Shown piece by piece: positions 25,201-37,747 of a stretch of 64,000 nt of DNA (positions are counted from its first letter, which is position 1; every line of letters starts with the position of its first letter). The notes under the pieces were generated by a model that was not told the origin of the DNA, searched no databases, and saw nothing but the letters and a program-made list of their open reading frames with translations. Source of the DNA: Apostichopus japonicus (lineage: Eukaryota > Echinodermata > Holothuroidea > Aspidochirotida > Stichopodidae); the NCBI RefSeq assembly GCF_037975245.1, contig NC_092583.1, positions 2,599,264 to 2,663,263 of the forward strand. The letters are read 5' to 3'. Both the position numbers and the translations under genes were made by a program.

Positions 25201-26741
25201 AGTTTTTCTGTTGATAACTGATAACTGTAGTACTGTTTGTTCATAGATTGCTACCATAAATAGCGCACAGTTTACAGATTTGCCTAGAGCTTAATTTACT
25301 AATTACGACAGAGCCAAGAAAAGAAAACAAGGGAAGAGCAAAATAAATTGTTTGCAAAAGAAAAATTTTTCTTTATTAAAGTGAAGTAAATCAGGCCTGT
25401 TGTTCCCAGCTGCTTATATGGTGGCAAGGCTTTAAATGGTTCACACCTTCACAACGCAGGTGTTAAATTTAACGACGTGCATCTTCTCTAAGATAAATAC
25501 ATTAGAACTACCGACATGAGCCGCTGGAAATACATACGAAGATGGGATTCTATTAGCAGTCTCTGCCCGAGTGGAATTCTACAAGGAATACATGTTTCTA
25601 ATTTTTGTTGAAGTTTACATTTTCTTTGGACCCCAAAAAATTCATCCAAGCTGTCGAAATTGGATTGTGCAAAACCGTGAAATGTCAAAAGTGTGTAAAG
25701 GTATAAGAGCTACTCTGATTGAAGTTTTGAATGATAGGAATCTTGAGGAAATATTCGGTATTTAGGTAAGAAACCTCTTGTAAATATTCTCTGTAAACTT
25801 CTTTCTTTTGTACAAGATGGAGAAATATTGAGGGTGTTGGGGGCGGGGGGATTGGTTCAGGGGGGATAGATATAGGTGGTGGTATTAGACATTACAAATC
25901 TGAATAAGGACTAAACTTACAAAAGATGTTAGTAAGTTTATAATTTAGTGCTATTCGATCGCAAATACAAAACTTAAAAGCTTGCAGACTAGTTAATGTA
26001 GAATGGCAGTAAATCCTGTATAATTCAACAACCAGCGTTACCATGAACACATATGATCTTTGGACCATGTGGGGTAACTAGGCCAAGCTGCGACCTTGTT
26101 AAGTGCGACTGGTGAAGGCATTTTGAAGACAGTGTATCGATCTCTGTTTTCAACATGTCTTCTCTAGGAGCCCAACCAGGTTACCTACCCATCACAACTT
26201 TCAGGGACCTTAATACCTTGCACCACCAGATTGTAACAAATAAAAAGCCCAAAATTCAACCATTTTAAGACCGCAAGCAATATTGAACTTTGTGATGAGA
26301 TGGTATAAAGCCTGTGATGTCTCTCATATTGTTCTGTTAAAGTAATAAATGCACTGCATGTCATCACAATTATATGATCCTATATCTATCCAATCATATA
26401 TATTAAAAGTCACATGACCACTGTCCTTATAGTAAGTTTCTCTAAACCAATCATATCATTGATATCCAAAATGTTTGAATTCTTTTGCCTGGCGTGTTTA
26501 TTTGAAATTCTAAGCTTTCTTTTCAAACCATGTTCTTTACCTCTTCATTAAAGGTGACATTGGATTTCTTAGATAACATTATATTTAACATCAATTATAA
26601 TACTGGTTGTTTTTGACCTGCAGTTCTTTCCATAATTCTTTCCTATTAATCATGTTTGGTGTTTTTTTCTTCTTCCTGCTAACATCGTTCTTTTCCATAC
26701 TTCTTGCCATCTTCCCCTCGCAAACCATGCATGTCTCACAG
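22262..26741 (+). other. Intron 2 (4,480 bp)
   Basis: Bounded by GTCGGT and CTCACAG. It is mostly unremarkable AT-rich sequence with C-runs at 24087-24110 and 25166-25185. A dispersed-repeat fragment is annotated separately at 25121-25162. A 64-codon frame at 25571-25765 has no splice support. Confidence 0.65.
25121..25162 (+). repeat. Dispersed repeat fragment (CTCTGAAGAAGATCC...GGATC type)
   Basis: It reads AGCCTCTGAAGAAGATCC then CTCTAGGATCAAAACATCCGG. The reverse complement of 48128-48171 is nearly the same (AGCCTCTGAAGAAGATCC, then TGCTAGGATCGAAACGTCAGG). This style of sequence is frequent near the 3' region of Penelope-like elements in marine animals. The assignment is from memory. Confidence 0.6.
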
Positions 26742-26828
26742 ACGTAATCGTAGAGTATCAAACCTGTCCATGGAAACCCAACAGCTCGTTGACACTCTGG
26801 AATCGTCCCGAGCAGCTCGCCGTGAGAG
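26742..26828 (+). CDS. SVIL-like: Supervillin-like exon 3 (short, phase 2-2)
   Basis: An 87-nt exon between CTCACAG and GAGAG|GTAATG. The split AG|A codon gives Arg, followed by RNRRVSNLSMETQQLV and DTLESSRAARRE, and an AG that opens the next split codon. It has a basic RRVSNLS site of the R-R-x-S kinase-substrate type and a short charged helix-like tail. Because both ends are phase 2, the exon could be skipped without shifting the frame. It is recognised from splice sites plus exact phase agreement with exons 2 and 4; no domain is assigned. Confidence 0.8.
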
Positions 26829-27264
26829 GTAATGTAGTATCTATCTATAGATCTAGCTATTTATCAATACATCTATCGATCTATCTATCTGCCATCTAGC
26901 TATTATTCCTTTAGTCGCTCATTTTCTCCAAATGTTTAGCCTGCTTAATAAGCTGGTTGCCGCACAACTTGAAAGTTGTATTCCTCGACATTGTGAGATC
27001 TTACGATGTATCCCTACGGCCTACACAATGCGAAGTGCTAAAGTTAAACAAAATGATGTCACAGTGTGTGAAAATGCTTTTAGTGGGTGGTGATAAAACG
27101 CTCGTTCTTCGATAGCATTACTATGACAGGAATATTAACATCTAAATGATGATAAATTGTGTTGATGTCCCCTTTAAGGTGTTGAACTATGCTTCTCAAT
27201 TCTTAAACATTGAGTATTGTGTGAATGGATCTTTTTATGTTGTGGAACCTTTCAACTTAAATTG

Positions 27265-27425
27265 TAGGACAGTGGGTCGGGGGAGTGGGTAGAGGAAGTG
27301 GGTAGGGGAATGGGTATAGGGAGTAGGTAGGGAGAGCAGTAGGAGGATGGGTAAGGAAAGTGGGTTGTGGGAATGAGTAAGGGGAGTGGGTAGGAGAATA
27401 GGTAGCTGATGGAATAATGGTGGGT
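27265..27425. repeat. Degenerate GGGAGTGGGTA-type minisatellite
   Basis: Purine-rich units of roughly 11-12 bp (GGGGGAGTGGGTAGAGG, GGGGAATGGGTATAGGG and variants) repeat about a dozen times. The strand is G-rich enough to form G-quadruplexes. Confidence 0.75.
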
Positions 27426-29084
27426 TGCAATAATTACATGTGTCCCTGGTACCAACTAGAACTTTCTTTGCTTCTTTTGTTGCCTGAGGGTTGTAATTGA
27501 AACCGATAGGCTGGCATATTATGGTGGGTTAAAGTGATCACCTGGTACCTGTTCTGCTTCCCGTTTTGCCCGAGGGGGTCCAGTGGGAAGGCGGTCAGCC
27601 AGAGTATTGGTGGGATAAATAAATTACCTGATGCTAAGTTGAGCCTCCATTGCCTTCACTTGTCGCCAGATATATTCTTGTTAGCTGTTCATGCATATTC
27701 ATGTAGTGTCAGTGAAGCTATATCTTGATTGATGTGTGGGAAAGACACAGAAGGATTTAATCCACCAGTCTCTGGAATAGAATTACAAGTTGGCAGTGAT
27801 GTATTTCTTTTTTCCTTATTTTTCTTTTCAATTTATGGAAGTAAATCTAGTATTGAATGTTAGGGTTGTATTACACCTGTATGAAGTAAGTTGTTACGAT
27901 ATCGATCACTTTTCAAGAAACAACGTATAAATTGCTGACAACGAGCTTGATGCTAAATATAACTTACTTGAAATTTGAAACATTCTAACATTTTAAGTAT
28001 AAATATATAAAACTGGGAGGAAGGATAAATTTACATACAAGATTGTTATAGAATATCGATATTAATAATAGAATATAGTCACATAGTGTACGTGAATCCA
28101 AACTGCAAGCTAAGTACTGTGCCGAGATTGGCCCGCATGGCAGCATGCATGGAAAATCTATGATGAAATAAAACCAATGGAGAAATGCATTATAAACCGG
28201 TTGACGTATTTCAAAGATATCCCTTGACTTTTTAATCAACTCTAAACATTTATAAACATCTCTATCCAATCTGCTGCAGCTAAATTCATTTCCTAACCCC
28301 TTATCCTACCATCCCCTCCCCCTTATCACATCCCCTGCCCCCATACCTGCCACATAAACACACACCTCTGATGTAGGATATCTGTTTCACCTTCGTCCAT
28401 CTTATACTATGCAGATTATAAGATCCTGTAAGTTTGTGAAGGGAAAAATATCAAATAAGCCTGAAACTTTCATTCTCTAAAAACCTATTCTGCCATTTTT
28501 GGAAAATTGATGGTTTGATGATATTAGCCCGGCGGCCTGGAGAAGTCCCGAAATTAAAACCTTATTTTTAGTCGATGTTGCCAAATTGAAGGCTGATAGA
28601 TTGGCAATTTTAATAGATCAACACTTGAAGTAATAAAAGTAGAGAACGGTGTAGGGCAAAGTGGTTGGTGTCAAGCTGTTTCCATGGAAACCAATTTATA
28701 TGGTCAACTGGTGCCTGCTTACAGCCATTCATGAGTTCCTAAAAGGGCAGTAAATATTTTCTTGTCTCATAATTTTCTTATCTAAAGGAGAAGAGCAGGA
28801 TCTCCCCAAATATATTAAAATCGTAAAATAGCAAAGTTTTTACATAAAATTCTCAATATCGGACGTTTGTGCTTTCTTTTGTATATATCCAATAAACAGG
28901 ACTCTGAAACGATCTATAATTATTTAATTACCTTTATGAAAATTCTAGTTTTCTTGCGCAAAGAATACAAGTGATATGTTACTGAACATTACGAGTATAC
29001 ACCTCAAGTTAGAAACCCTCTTTCACGTTTCATGACTAGAAATTATACATCAAATTTCCTCATGACCATTCTCCTATTCTTATA

Positions 29085-30150
29085 ATGACTAGAGCTGGGT
29101 ATGTAGTCTAAGGATCATACACACAAGCTTCATACATACTGATTATCAAAGCAAGAGCCAGGAATGCAGTTTAATGATCATACACATTAGTTTCATATAT
29201 GTGCATGATGTAAGGCCAGGGGTGCGGTCTAAGGATCATACATAATAAGTGAATGCATATTGACTATCTAAGCACCAGGTATGCAGTCTAATGATCATAC
29301 ACACTACTTTCATATGTATTGAGTACACTAGAGTCAGGTATGCAGTCTAATGATCATACACATTAGTTTCACACATATGCATGATGTAAAGCCAGGGATG
29401 CAGTCTAAGGATCATAGCTGATAGTTTAATGCATATTGACTATCTAAGCACCAGGTAAGCAGTGTTATGATCATACATACTACTTTCATAGGTATTGACT
29501 ACACCAGAGTCAGGTATGCAGGATCATACGCACTGCTTTCATATATATGTATTGACTACACTAGAGTCAAGTATACAGTCTCAGGATCATATGCACTAGT
29601 TGCTTCATGCATACTGACTATCCAAGCACCAGGTATGCAGTCTAATGATCATACACACTACTTTCATATGTACTGACTACACTAGAGTCAGGTATGCAGG
29701 ATCATACACACTGCATATATATATATATGTATTGACTACACTAGAGTCAAGTATACAGTCTCAGGATCATATGCACTAGTTGCTTCATGCATACTGACTA
29801 TCCAAGCACCAGGTATGCAGTCTAATGATCATACACACTACTTTCATATGTACTGACTACACTAGAGTCAGGTATGCAGGATCATACACACTGCATATAT
29901 ATATATGTATTGACTACACTAGAGTCAAGTATACAGTCTCAGGATCATATGCACTACTTGTGCCATGCATACTGACTATCTAAGCACCAAGTATGCAGTC
30001 TAATGATCAGATGATCATGCACATTACTTTCACACATATAGGTTATTTAACTCCAGGTATGTAGTCTCAGGATCTTATGCAATGACCTACACTAGTTTCC
30101 TTTATAAGGACCATCTCAATAGCCAGGTATAGAGTCTAATTAAGGATCAT
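29085..30150. repeat. Tandem array with about 60-bp monomers and a 180-bp higher-order unit
   Basis: Monomers share (C)AGGTATGCAGTCTAATGATCA followed by TACACACTA and a TTGACTACACTAGAGT-like segment. The sequence from 29519 recurs at 29699 and 29879, exactly 180 bp apart. Flanking monomers (29085-29500 and 29990-30150) are more diverged. This pattern, homogenised in the centre and degraded at the edges, is typical of unequal exchange. Confidence 0.85.
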
Positions 30151-33100
30151 ACATGCCAACTCAAGTGTTTGAATTCCTTACTGTTCAAGAAGCTTAGTTA
30201 GTAAGTAGCCTACCATGCATTCTTATATATCTAGCAGCTAAGTTTGCAGTCTAAACTATCAAAGCTGTTCCGTTTTTGTACTTCAGTACTGTTGGAGAAG
30301 TTAGTAAATAGAATTTGCTAGTGTACTCAGAAGCATTGTTTGCCAGTTCAGTATTTAGTGAACAATATTTTGTTATTAAAATGTAAAGGTCAGCTGAAGT
30401 CAATGTTAAACCAGTAGGGACAAACAGTTACAAGTTTCTGTCAATATTTGTAAAGATATATTAGCAGTTATTGTTGACGGTTGTCAGTCATCTAAAGCAA
30501 ACTTTAATAAAGGATTGCTGTATAGACCCCAACTGTAGTACGCTACCATGGAAATGTTTCTTGAGGTTACGTAATCAACCTACCTTGGTCGGAAAATGAC
30601 CTCTTTTTATCAATTTCTAGTCTGCAAAGCCTGCCACATGTTTCTTGTATGATGGTCTTTGTGTGAACGCAGATATGATTAACTACACTGTAGACATGAA
30701 CATATTTCAACACAGTGTTTACACAAAGAGCATAATAATGTTAAGAAGCTATGCATGCTAATTTGAGAGCCTGAGGTCGATTTACAACTGTGGCAGGTCG
30801 ATTACGTAATCACAAAACTTTCCTAGCTATAGTGTGTTATAACATTGGAGCCAATAAAGCAGATCTTTAACCATTCCATTTATTAAAGATCAAAGAAGAA
30901 AGGGGGTGGGCGGGGCGAAGTGAGGAAGGGGTGTGGCCGACAAGGATGTGAGAGATTAATGATGGAAAGGGTGCATTGGTAGCTTGTTTATCTTTGATAA
31001 AGGAATTTGAGATTATTTGAATTAGTGGAACATACGTAGATAGGGGAAGAAATTAATCAATTAATTTTTCAGAGAAGCTCGAAAACATACTCCAGTATGC
31101 CTTCTGTACAAAAAATTTACAATCTGGTTAGCCGTCATGAAATCTTCAGGATAAGATCTAATTCATGCAGTTTGGGAAAACGACTTTAGAAACCTTTTTG
31201 GTGAAGAAAATGTCTCTATAATGTTCTGATCCAAAGCTCTGTTTAATGGAATGCCAAGACTTGCTACTTAGATTTCACCTTCACTACTTGACATTTACAA
31301 GTGTCATGGGTAGGGGTGGGGGAGGGGGTTGGGGGTCATCTCTTGTCCCTCTCACACCTACTATTCTACACATATGAGTCCATACATGCCATACAGCAGG
31401 GGGTCCTCAACAGGTGGACATGCAGGCCCTCAGAAGATTCCAATCCAGTACGTTAAAAAAAAAATGGGGAAAACTAGCGACTCACAATCATGTAACTAAT
31501 CGCTTAAAACAGGCCTCTAAGCTAAAACTTGAGCACTGTGTACCAGCCTACCATGCACATAGTCTAGATATTGTGTAATTTGCTTTGATCTATCCCTGTC
31601 CCTTTACTCCAACCCTATGTTGTGTGTTTTTCTTTTCTGGACCAAATCAAGACTTATTAGATATTCCTGCCATTTATGCATATATATCCTGTTATTCCCA
31701 CATAATTGTATTTAGGCATCAATGCATTTGGTTTCTACTGGCAGGAATATGTTTTACCATATAAATTGTGTTCTTGTGATGATACAGCTAGTGTCCCTCA
31801 GTGCTATCTTCGTTACTGTTTCTCTTCCTCCAGTCTGTGACCTATGGCCCTTACTGCAAACCTCACTACCACTCTTAACCTTGGAATTTACTACATTAAT
31901 GACCTCAGTATCTTTAATTGGCTCCCGCAACATTACTGTTAACCAGCATGAATGAAGTGCAAACGATAATTTCGTCACACTAAAATGCGAGCTCTTATCT
32001 TTTGCATCAACCAATCGCTCTGTTGCACTGATTTCTTGACATGCATGTGGCAATGACATACTTGCCTAATTTTAGGCACCTGGTAGCCCCAAAGTGCATA
32101 CTATAGCTTACATTGAAATGTTGGCAAAATGGCTGTGAAAGTTGAATTTATTGTACGGGCAAATTGATTTTGAGATGGAATCAATCATAGAGGAATACCA
32201 ATTACATTTGTTGAGTATTTCCTAATAGGAAGTAAGGTACCTTTCTCAGCTGAACTTCCAGATGTATTCAAATGTTCAGAAATGTATTTATCTTCCCCTT
32301 GCCCCTCTCTCCTTCTAGCTCCATGCTCCCACCCCTACCCCCCTCCCCCATCACAACAACCAACAACAACCACACAAACTTCACAGGCTATGTCAAAGAA
32401 AGATCGTAATTTATTTTCACACCTTTTGATAAACTTTGATTGCTCGCTTCAAACCTACTCTTTTTGCACTTACTACAACTTATCGTCCATACGGACTCAT
32501 AAATTGAAGATTGTTATGTTGTAATGCCTCCACTCTGTATCACTACTACCGTTGCCGCGAGTTACTGTAGCGCAGAAAGAGTAACAAGTTAACAGAAAGG
32601 TGTGGATAGCATCCATGAGCACCTATCCTTTGCCTGCTATCCTACCAGCATATATATAGATATAACTGCCTTGACTTGCTGGTGTCCCAAAAACGTACTG
32701 CTTTTGATCTGACTTTTTGCGGGTGGGATGGGAGATCACTATCGAGTGTGCAACCGGTTTTAATCAACCTGGAGATCCAGGAATTTTTGCTATATTGACA
32801 CATCTCAGGGACTGGACTAAAGAGTATATATTATTAACTGTTAACTCTACTCGAAAAGCACTTTATTGCACTTAAACTCACCATCGTTAAAACTTAAGAC
32901 AAAGGTGATCTTAAGCCTGTGATGGATGTATGGACGTTTATAAAGACTGGTTAGGCTTGCTAGTATAAGTCTAGAATTGGTTTTGATCATGACTTGTAAT
33001 GTTCACTGTGACTTGTAATGTTCACCGTGCACGTCTTCATTTCAGACATTTTTAAAGGTTTTTTGGTTAAATATTAGTTCATTCGAACTTTGTTTACCTG

Positions 33101-33583
33101 CTCTTATTCCTGCGGCAAAACTCTTCAGTTTGTTTACTGCCCCAGCTGGACTGGATTTGTACTCTTTTTTTTTAGAAAACGTTTGACCTACGTGGATACT
33201 TTTTTGTTTTGTGGAAATATCTTTGGAAATAATTTTTACAAACAGACAAAAGTTTTGAGGCCGACCAACAAGGAAAAGGGAGAAGAAGTATTACTGTTCA
33301 ATGGCGGAGCTGTTTTGAGGTCACTGATCTGAATCCCATTATAGCAAATGACTTCTCTTGATCCTTCAAAAAATCAGTTAAATTGTAAAAGAAAGATTTT
33401 GAAATGGTCACAATATGTGGAAGTACAAAATATATGAAGAATTTTACTAAATATTTGTGATATCTCTCCCGATGAGAATGAAGAAAGAGATGTGTGAGAG
33501 TCAAGGATTTGCTGCATTTTAGACGAAATGGAGACATTTGACTGTAGCTTAATATGTGCGTATCTTCTCAACTGGTTCCGCAG

Positions 33584-33702
33584 ATTAAGGAGATCGGAGA
33601 CTGAGGATGGAGAGAGTACGTACAAGATATTAGCCAGACACCGCGAGAGGCAGAACAGTGTCTCCAGTGTCTCGTCCGATGTCTTCCCGTCCAAAGATGA
33701 AG
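33584..33702 (+). CDS. SVIL-like: Supervillin-like exon 4
   Basis: A 119-nt exon between TTCCGCAG and GATGAAG|GTAAGA. With the AG of exon 3 it encodes R, LRRSETEDGESTYKILAR, then HRERQNSVSSVSSDVFPSKDE, ending with one base of a split codon. It starts in phase 2 and ends in phase 1. It is basic at the front and Ser-rich at the end, with R-R-S and R-Q-N-S-type phosphorylation-like sites, and no folded domain. A longer open frame running from 33528 to 33959 crosses both splice sites and should not be read as a separate gene. A strong GTAAGA donor and the phase match with exons 3 and 5 support the call. Confidence 0.82.
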
Positions 33703-34089
33703 GTAAGAAGTTTGTAACGTTCATTCGTGAGTTTAAAGACGTCCATTGCAATGTTGTAAATTATTACCTCCACAGACGCCGTAATGCTAGTTTAGATCCA
33801 TCAATGTCACAAGGAGACATTTTAACTCTTCAAAGATGCTGTTATACTCTTCCAAAACAAGCAATCAAATCCCTGAAGATTGAACATGTAGGTTTACACT
33901 TCCGAAAAAGGATTAAAAAAATATTTTCAGTGCAAAAATATTGGAAAATACTTTGGTAATTTCTTAGTTAAATTACCCTTAATTGTGTCAATTCTCAAGA
34001 CTAACCAATCTGTTGGTTTTGCGAGAGACTTACTGGAGTTTTTATTTTCTTGAAGACTCAACATGGTGAGATTTTTACTCGCATGTTGT

Positions 34090-34570
34090 CTATTATGTCA
34101 CATAGCCTATGTGTTGACAATCCTATAGACTTAATACCCACATGTAGATTCCCTATAAAACATATACCCACATGGATGCTCGTCTAGTGTCCCCAACATT
34201 TTGACTGAGATCCCAACATGTTGACAAGTTTCCCATAGACATAATAATGTATTGAAGCTCTTTCATGTCCTCACATGTTGACTAATATCCCAACATGTCG
34301 ACAAATTTTACTACGGGCATGTTGACTACTCTCTCATTGAGTTTTAAACCAACTATTGAAGCTTTTCAGTTTGCCCCCACATGTTGACTGATTTCCCAAC
34401 ATGTTGACGAATTTTCCATAGACTTAACCTCCCGTGGAAACTCTTTAGTGATTCCTACCTGTTGACTAATTTTACAACTAGTTGACATATTTTCCATAGA
34501 CTTAACCAGCCGTGGAAGCGATTTAGTTTCCCCACATGTTGACTTATATTCCAACATGTTGACTAATGTC
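34090..34570. repeat. CATGTTGACnnnTTTCCCAACATGTTGAC tandem/interspersed repeat
   Basis: The words CACATGTTGAC and CAACATGTTGAC alternate with CCATAGACTTAA and CGTGGAAnC at a spacing of roughly 110 bp over 34180-34560, in at least four diverged units. CATGTTGAC next to its partial complement GTCAACATG gives local inverted symmetry. The minus-strand frame here simply reads the repeat. Confidence 0.7.
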
Positions 34571-35984
34571 TCATATATGTACCCACATGTGGATGTCCTC
34601 TACTACAAGTCCCAGCACACCAGTGGTCTCTCTAGCCTAAACCACATTTTGAGTCTCCCTCAGACGCACCTCATTGTGTTAAGTGTACAGCCTATACATA
34701 TGTTAATTTATGCTTATCATCTAGGCACTATTCTGTCCATCATATTCTGTGATGTGTACATCCCAACAATTAACCCATATATGCATGTAGGATACACAGT
34801 ACAGAGAATACCAGCAACCATTTAGGGACGGGTGCTCCTTCAGACGAACTTAAATTTGAGGCATGAAATGTTGCATTTTAAGGCATATTTAGGCTATAAA
34901 GTAGGTCTATGATTAGGTGTACAAGGAAGGTTGTGCTAATAGCAACTGTTAATTGCTTATGTAAAGTTGGAAAGGAGAAGGGGTGTGTGAGATCCTCCTT
35001 CCCACCTCTCCCAATGGACCCTCACCTGACATCAGTAATGTAAATAAAAAATTTAGGATGACTAAACTGGTGCAACATAAATTTTAATATTTCATAGTTC
35101 GTTAGAAACAGGTTTTATTTCTCCTACCCCCCCCCCAAACAAACAAACACACACACATCACCCCTATGCCTTTCACATCCCTCTGCTCTGGTAACTGAAT
35201 AGACTATAGTTATGCTTAATTAATTGCCACATTTCACATCTGTTCATTTCCATTTAGATTCTTGACTTTTGATAAACACAAGGATAACAGGATCGTAGAA
35301 CAAAATATTAATATTCCTTTTCCCATATTCTGTATATGAGCAAAGAGAAAGAGAGACAATGAAATGCTGAGAAGTCCAGTATAGGAAACTGTGTAAAGAT
35401 GAGAGGGGGCTGCAAAAGATTCTGCTGTGAATAATACATTTTCAACAACCAGTAAGAGTAGCACTGAAGCTCCCTCGTTTTACTGTCCAAGCTCTGTAGA
35501 AATAGATTCATAAATTTGAATTTGGACTTTAAATATCCACATTGAACACAAATGCAAGCCACCTTGTATCATGGCAAGTTGTAGCCTCCTTTGTATTATA
35601 ATGCGTACTGTGTTTGCATACCCGGCAATCTATGGGATGCCAAACATGACTTAATATACCTAAAGATATCGATAAAGACACTGTTAGGACTCCCCGGATA
35701 TGTCTGTCATTTATGTCTGAAGAGACTATGTACACACCTGCCATAAAATCCTGACAACGGTCCAAGAAATATTAAATCGATGGCACATCTACACCAGCTT
35801 GCTCATCATCAACTTTTAATTAGCCATCTGGCAACACCTGCGCTCAAGCGGTAGGAGTGATAACACAAAGTTAAAGCAGGGTTTTGAGTCTGATATAAAT
35901 GCGACACATTGGTAATATTTCTACTCTGTTCGTTTTATATGCATTCTTGTTTAATACTGTGTCATGGGTGGTGTGCTCAGGATT

Positions 35985-36320
35985 TAGGCAGAGGTATGAA
36001 CATATATAGAAAGGGCATGAACCTTAATGGAAGGGGCAAGAACCTTTGTGGAACGGCTATGAAACTTTATAGAAGGGGCATGTACCTTTATGGAAGGGGT
36101 AAGAACCTTTATGGAAGGGGCATCAACATTTATGGAAGGGGCATCAACATTTATGGAAGGGGCATCAACATTTATGGAAGGGGCATGAATGGGCATGAAC
36201 CTTAATGGAAGGGGCAAGAACCTTCATGGAACGGGTATAAACTTTTATGTAAGGGGCATGAACCATTGTGGAAGGGGGCATGAACCATTATGAAGGGGTA
36301 TGAATCTTTACGGAAGGGGA
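35985..36320. repeat. 21-bp minisatellite (TGGAAGGGGCATCAACATTTA)
   Basis: The unit is exact at 36121, 36142 and 36163 and diverged on both sides. As 21 is a multiple of 3, both strands stay open and give seven-residue repeats (RGINIYG on +), but there is no sign of a gene. The repeat is bounded by ordinary intron sequence. Confidence 0.85.
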
Positions 36321-37440
36321 GAGGCTGTTCAAGGATTTTATAAAGGAGATCTAGTAATGTAGCCCAGGGATAGTTGATGTTCACTCCCATGTACAGGGGT
36401 CTGGGGGCCCTAACTCAGGACAAAATGATAATTTTAGACATCAAAATGCTTTCTGAAGCATGTTATTAGACTATAAATTAGCTCCCTAATTTAGCTCTAA
36501 ATGTGGATTCTCTTGATAAATAGACTTGATTTGTTTTGGGTGAGGTTGGAAGCTACTCCAGGCTCTCAATACATGAGTGACTGCATTTAAGATAAGCTAC
36601 AGCAGTGTTTCTTAAATAACTTAGGTTGCATGTAACCTTTGAGGGTATGAGGCAGAGCTTCAAGGGATTCAATTAGCAGTGACAACAAATCTAACAATAG
36701 TAAAGCAGTGACAACAAATCTAACGATAGTAATTCCAAAAGCGTTTATCTAACAGTAAAGGGGGCGCAAATGTTCTTTTTCCGATGACTAGGGGTGCAAA
36801 TAGTGGAAAATATTAAGCAAGACAGTGCTATATCAATATTTTTTGCTGCTACACCTGGCAGTCATTGCATGTATACATGTGTGATTGTCCGGTGTGGTTT
36901 ATCTGCTGTGCTGCAACCTCGTTGACATCACTTATAATGCAAAGAAAACAAATTAACTGACTCCTAAGTGAGCCATCACATGGTATGGCACTGATTTCCT
37001 ATTGGTTGCTTGTCTATTCAGGAGGCACTGGAATAATATATATATAACAAGTGTGGTATTTATGATATTGACTCCCCCAGCAGCAACTTGACTGTCAACT
37101 TGACTGTACTTTCCTCAAAGGTCAATCTCTTGACCGATCTGAAAATTCATGAATATTTGATCCAGGTCAGCTTAAGGGAGACTTAATACCGTCTCTGATG
37201 GTTCACAAGTATATTAAATTAAACATCGACCGAAAGTTAAACGGCAAGTTGTCATACGATTACTGAAAAATCAAATATTTGATAGTACAATTATGACCAC
37301 CGTGACCTCTACCATCAAACACTATGAGTCTGTCTTCTTGGTTGGTAATACTGTATCATGATTTTGCTTTTTTTGCTGGTAATTTTGTAATTTCGCAAGA
37401 GATATATTTAGAAAAAGAGATAAGGGGTTAGACTCTACTT

Positions 37441-37747
37441 TTAAAGGGAGTGAAGACTCATGCACAAAGAAACGTCTGATGCCGGTAATCTGACCTAGTT
37501 TCGAATGAGGTGTTACAGAAGTGTTAGACACCACCATCGATCCCAGAAAATGCTAGTGTACAGTCAATACATGCAGCTACGGTCAATGCCCACAACACAG
37601 TGTACATAGCAGCGATGGAGATAAAGATAACAAGGTATCACGTTCCATTACTGTCTGCATTTTGTAGATACAAGAAAAATCTTCTACTTGAAAGCAACTT
37701 TTCAGAGGGCGGCACACGGTTTTGGGGCGAGTCTTCAATTCCTTTAA
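37441..37747. mobile_element. TTAA-flanked MITE, copy 1
   Basis: Starts TTAAAGGGAGTGAAGACTC and ends GAGTCTTCAATTCCTTTAA, imperfect terminal inverted repeats with TTAA at both outer edges (37441-37444 and 37744-37747). It shares nearly all internal sequence with 43592-43963. TTAA flanks suggest a piggyBac-like or similar TTAA-targeting family. No transposase is present. Confidence 0.8.

Larger units (their letters stand above)
26829..33583 (+). other. Intron 3 (6,755 bp)
   Basis: Bounded by GTAATG and TTCCGCAG. It contains a short (ATCT)n at 26840-26892, a G-rich degenerate minisatellite at 27265-27425 and the 29.1-30.15 kb tandem array. Otherwise no gene was seen. The frame 31722-31955 and its minus-strand shadow have no supporting features. 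Confidence 0.65.

Noticed and set aside
33528-33959. 143-codon + strand frame as a separate gene
   Set aside because: Only 33584-33702 has splice support and phase agreement; the rest is intron read-through on both sides.
35909-36217. Repeat-encoded proteins on both strands (RGINIYG repeats and complement)
   Set aside because: Explained by a 21-bp minisatellite whose period preserves any open frame.
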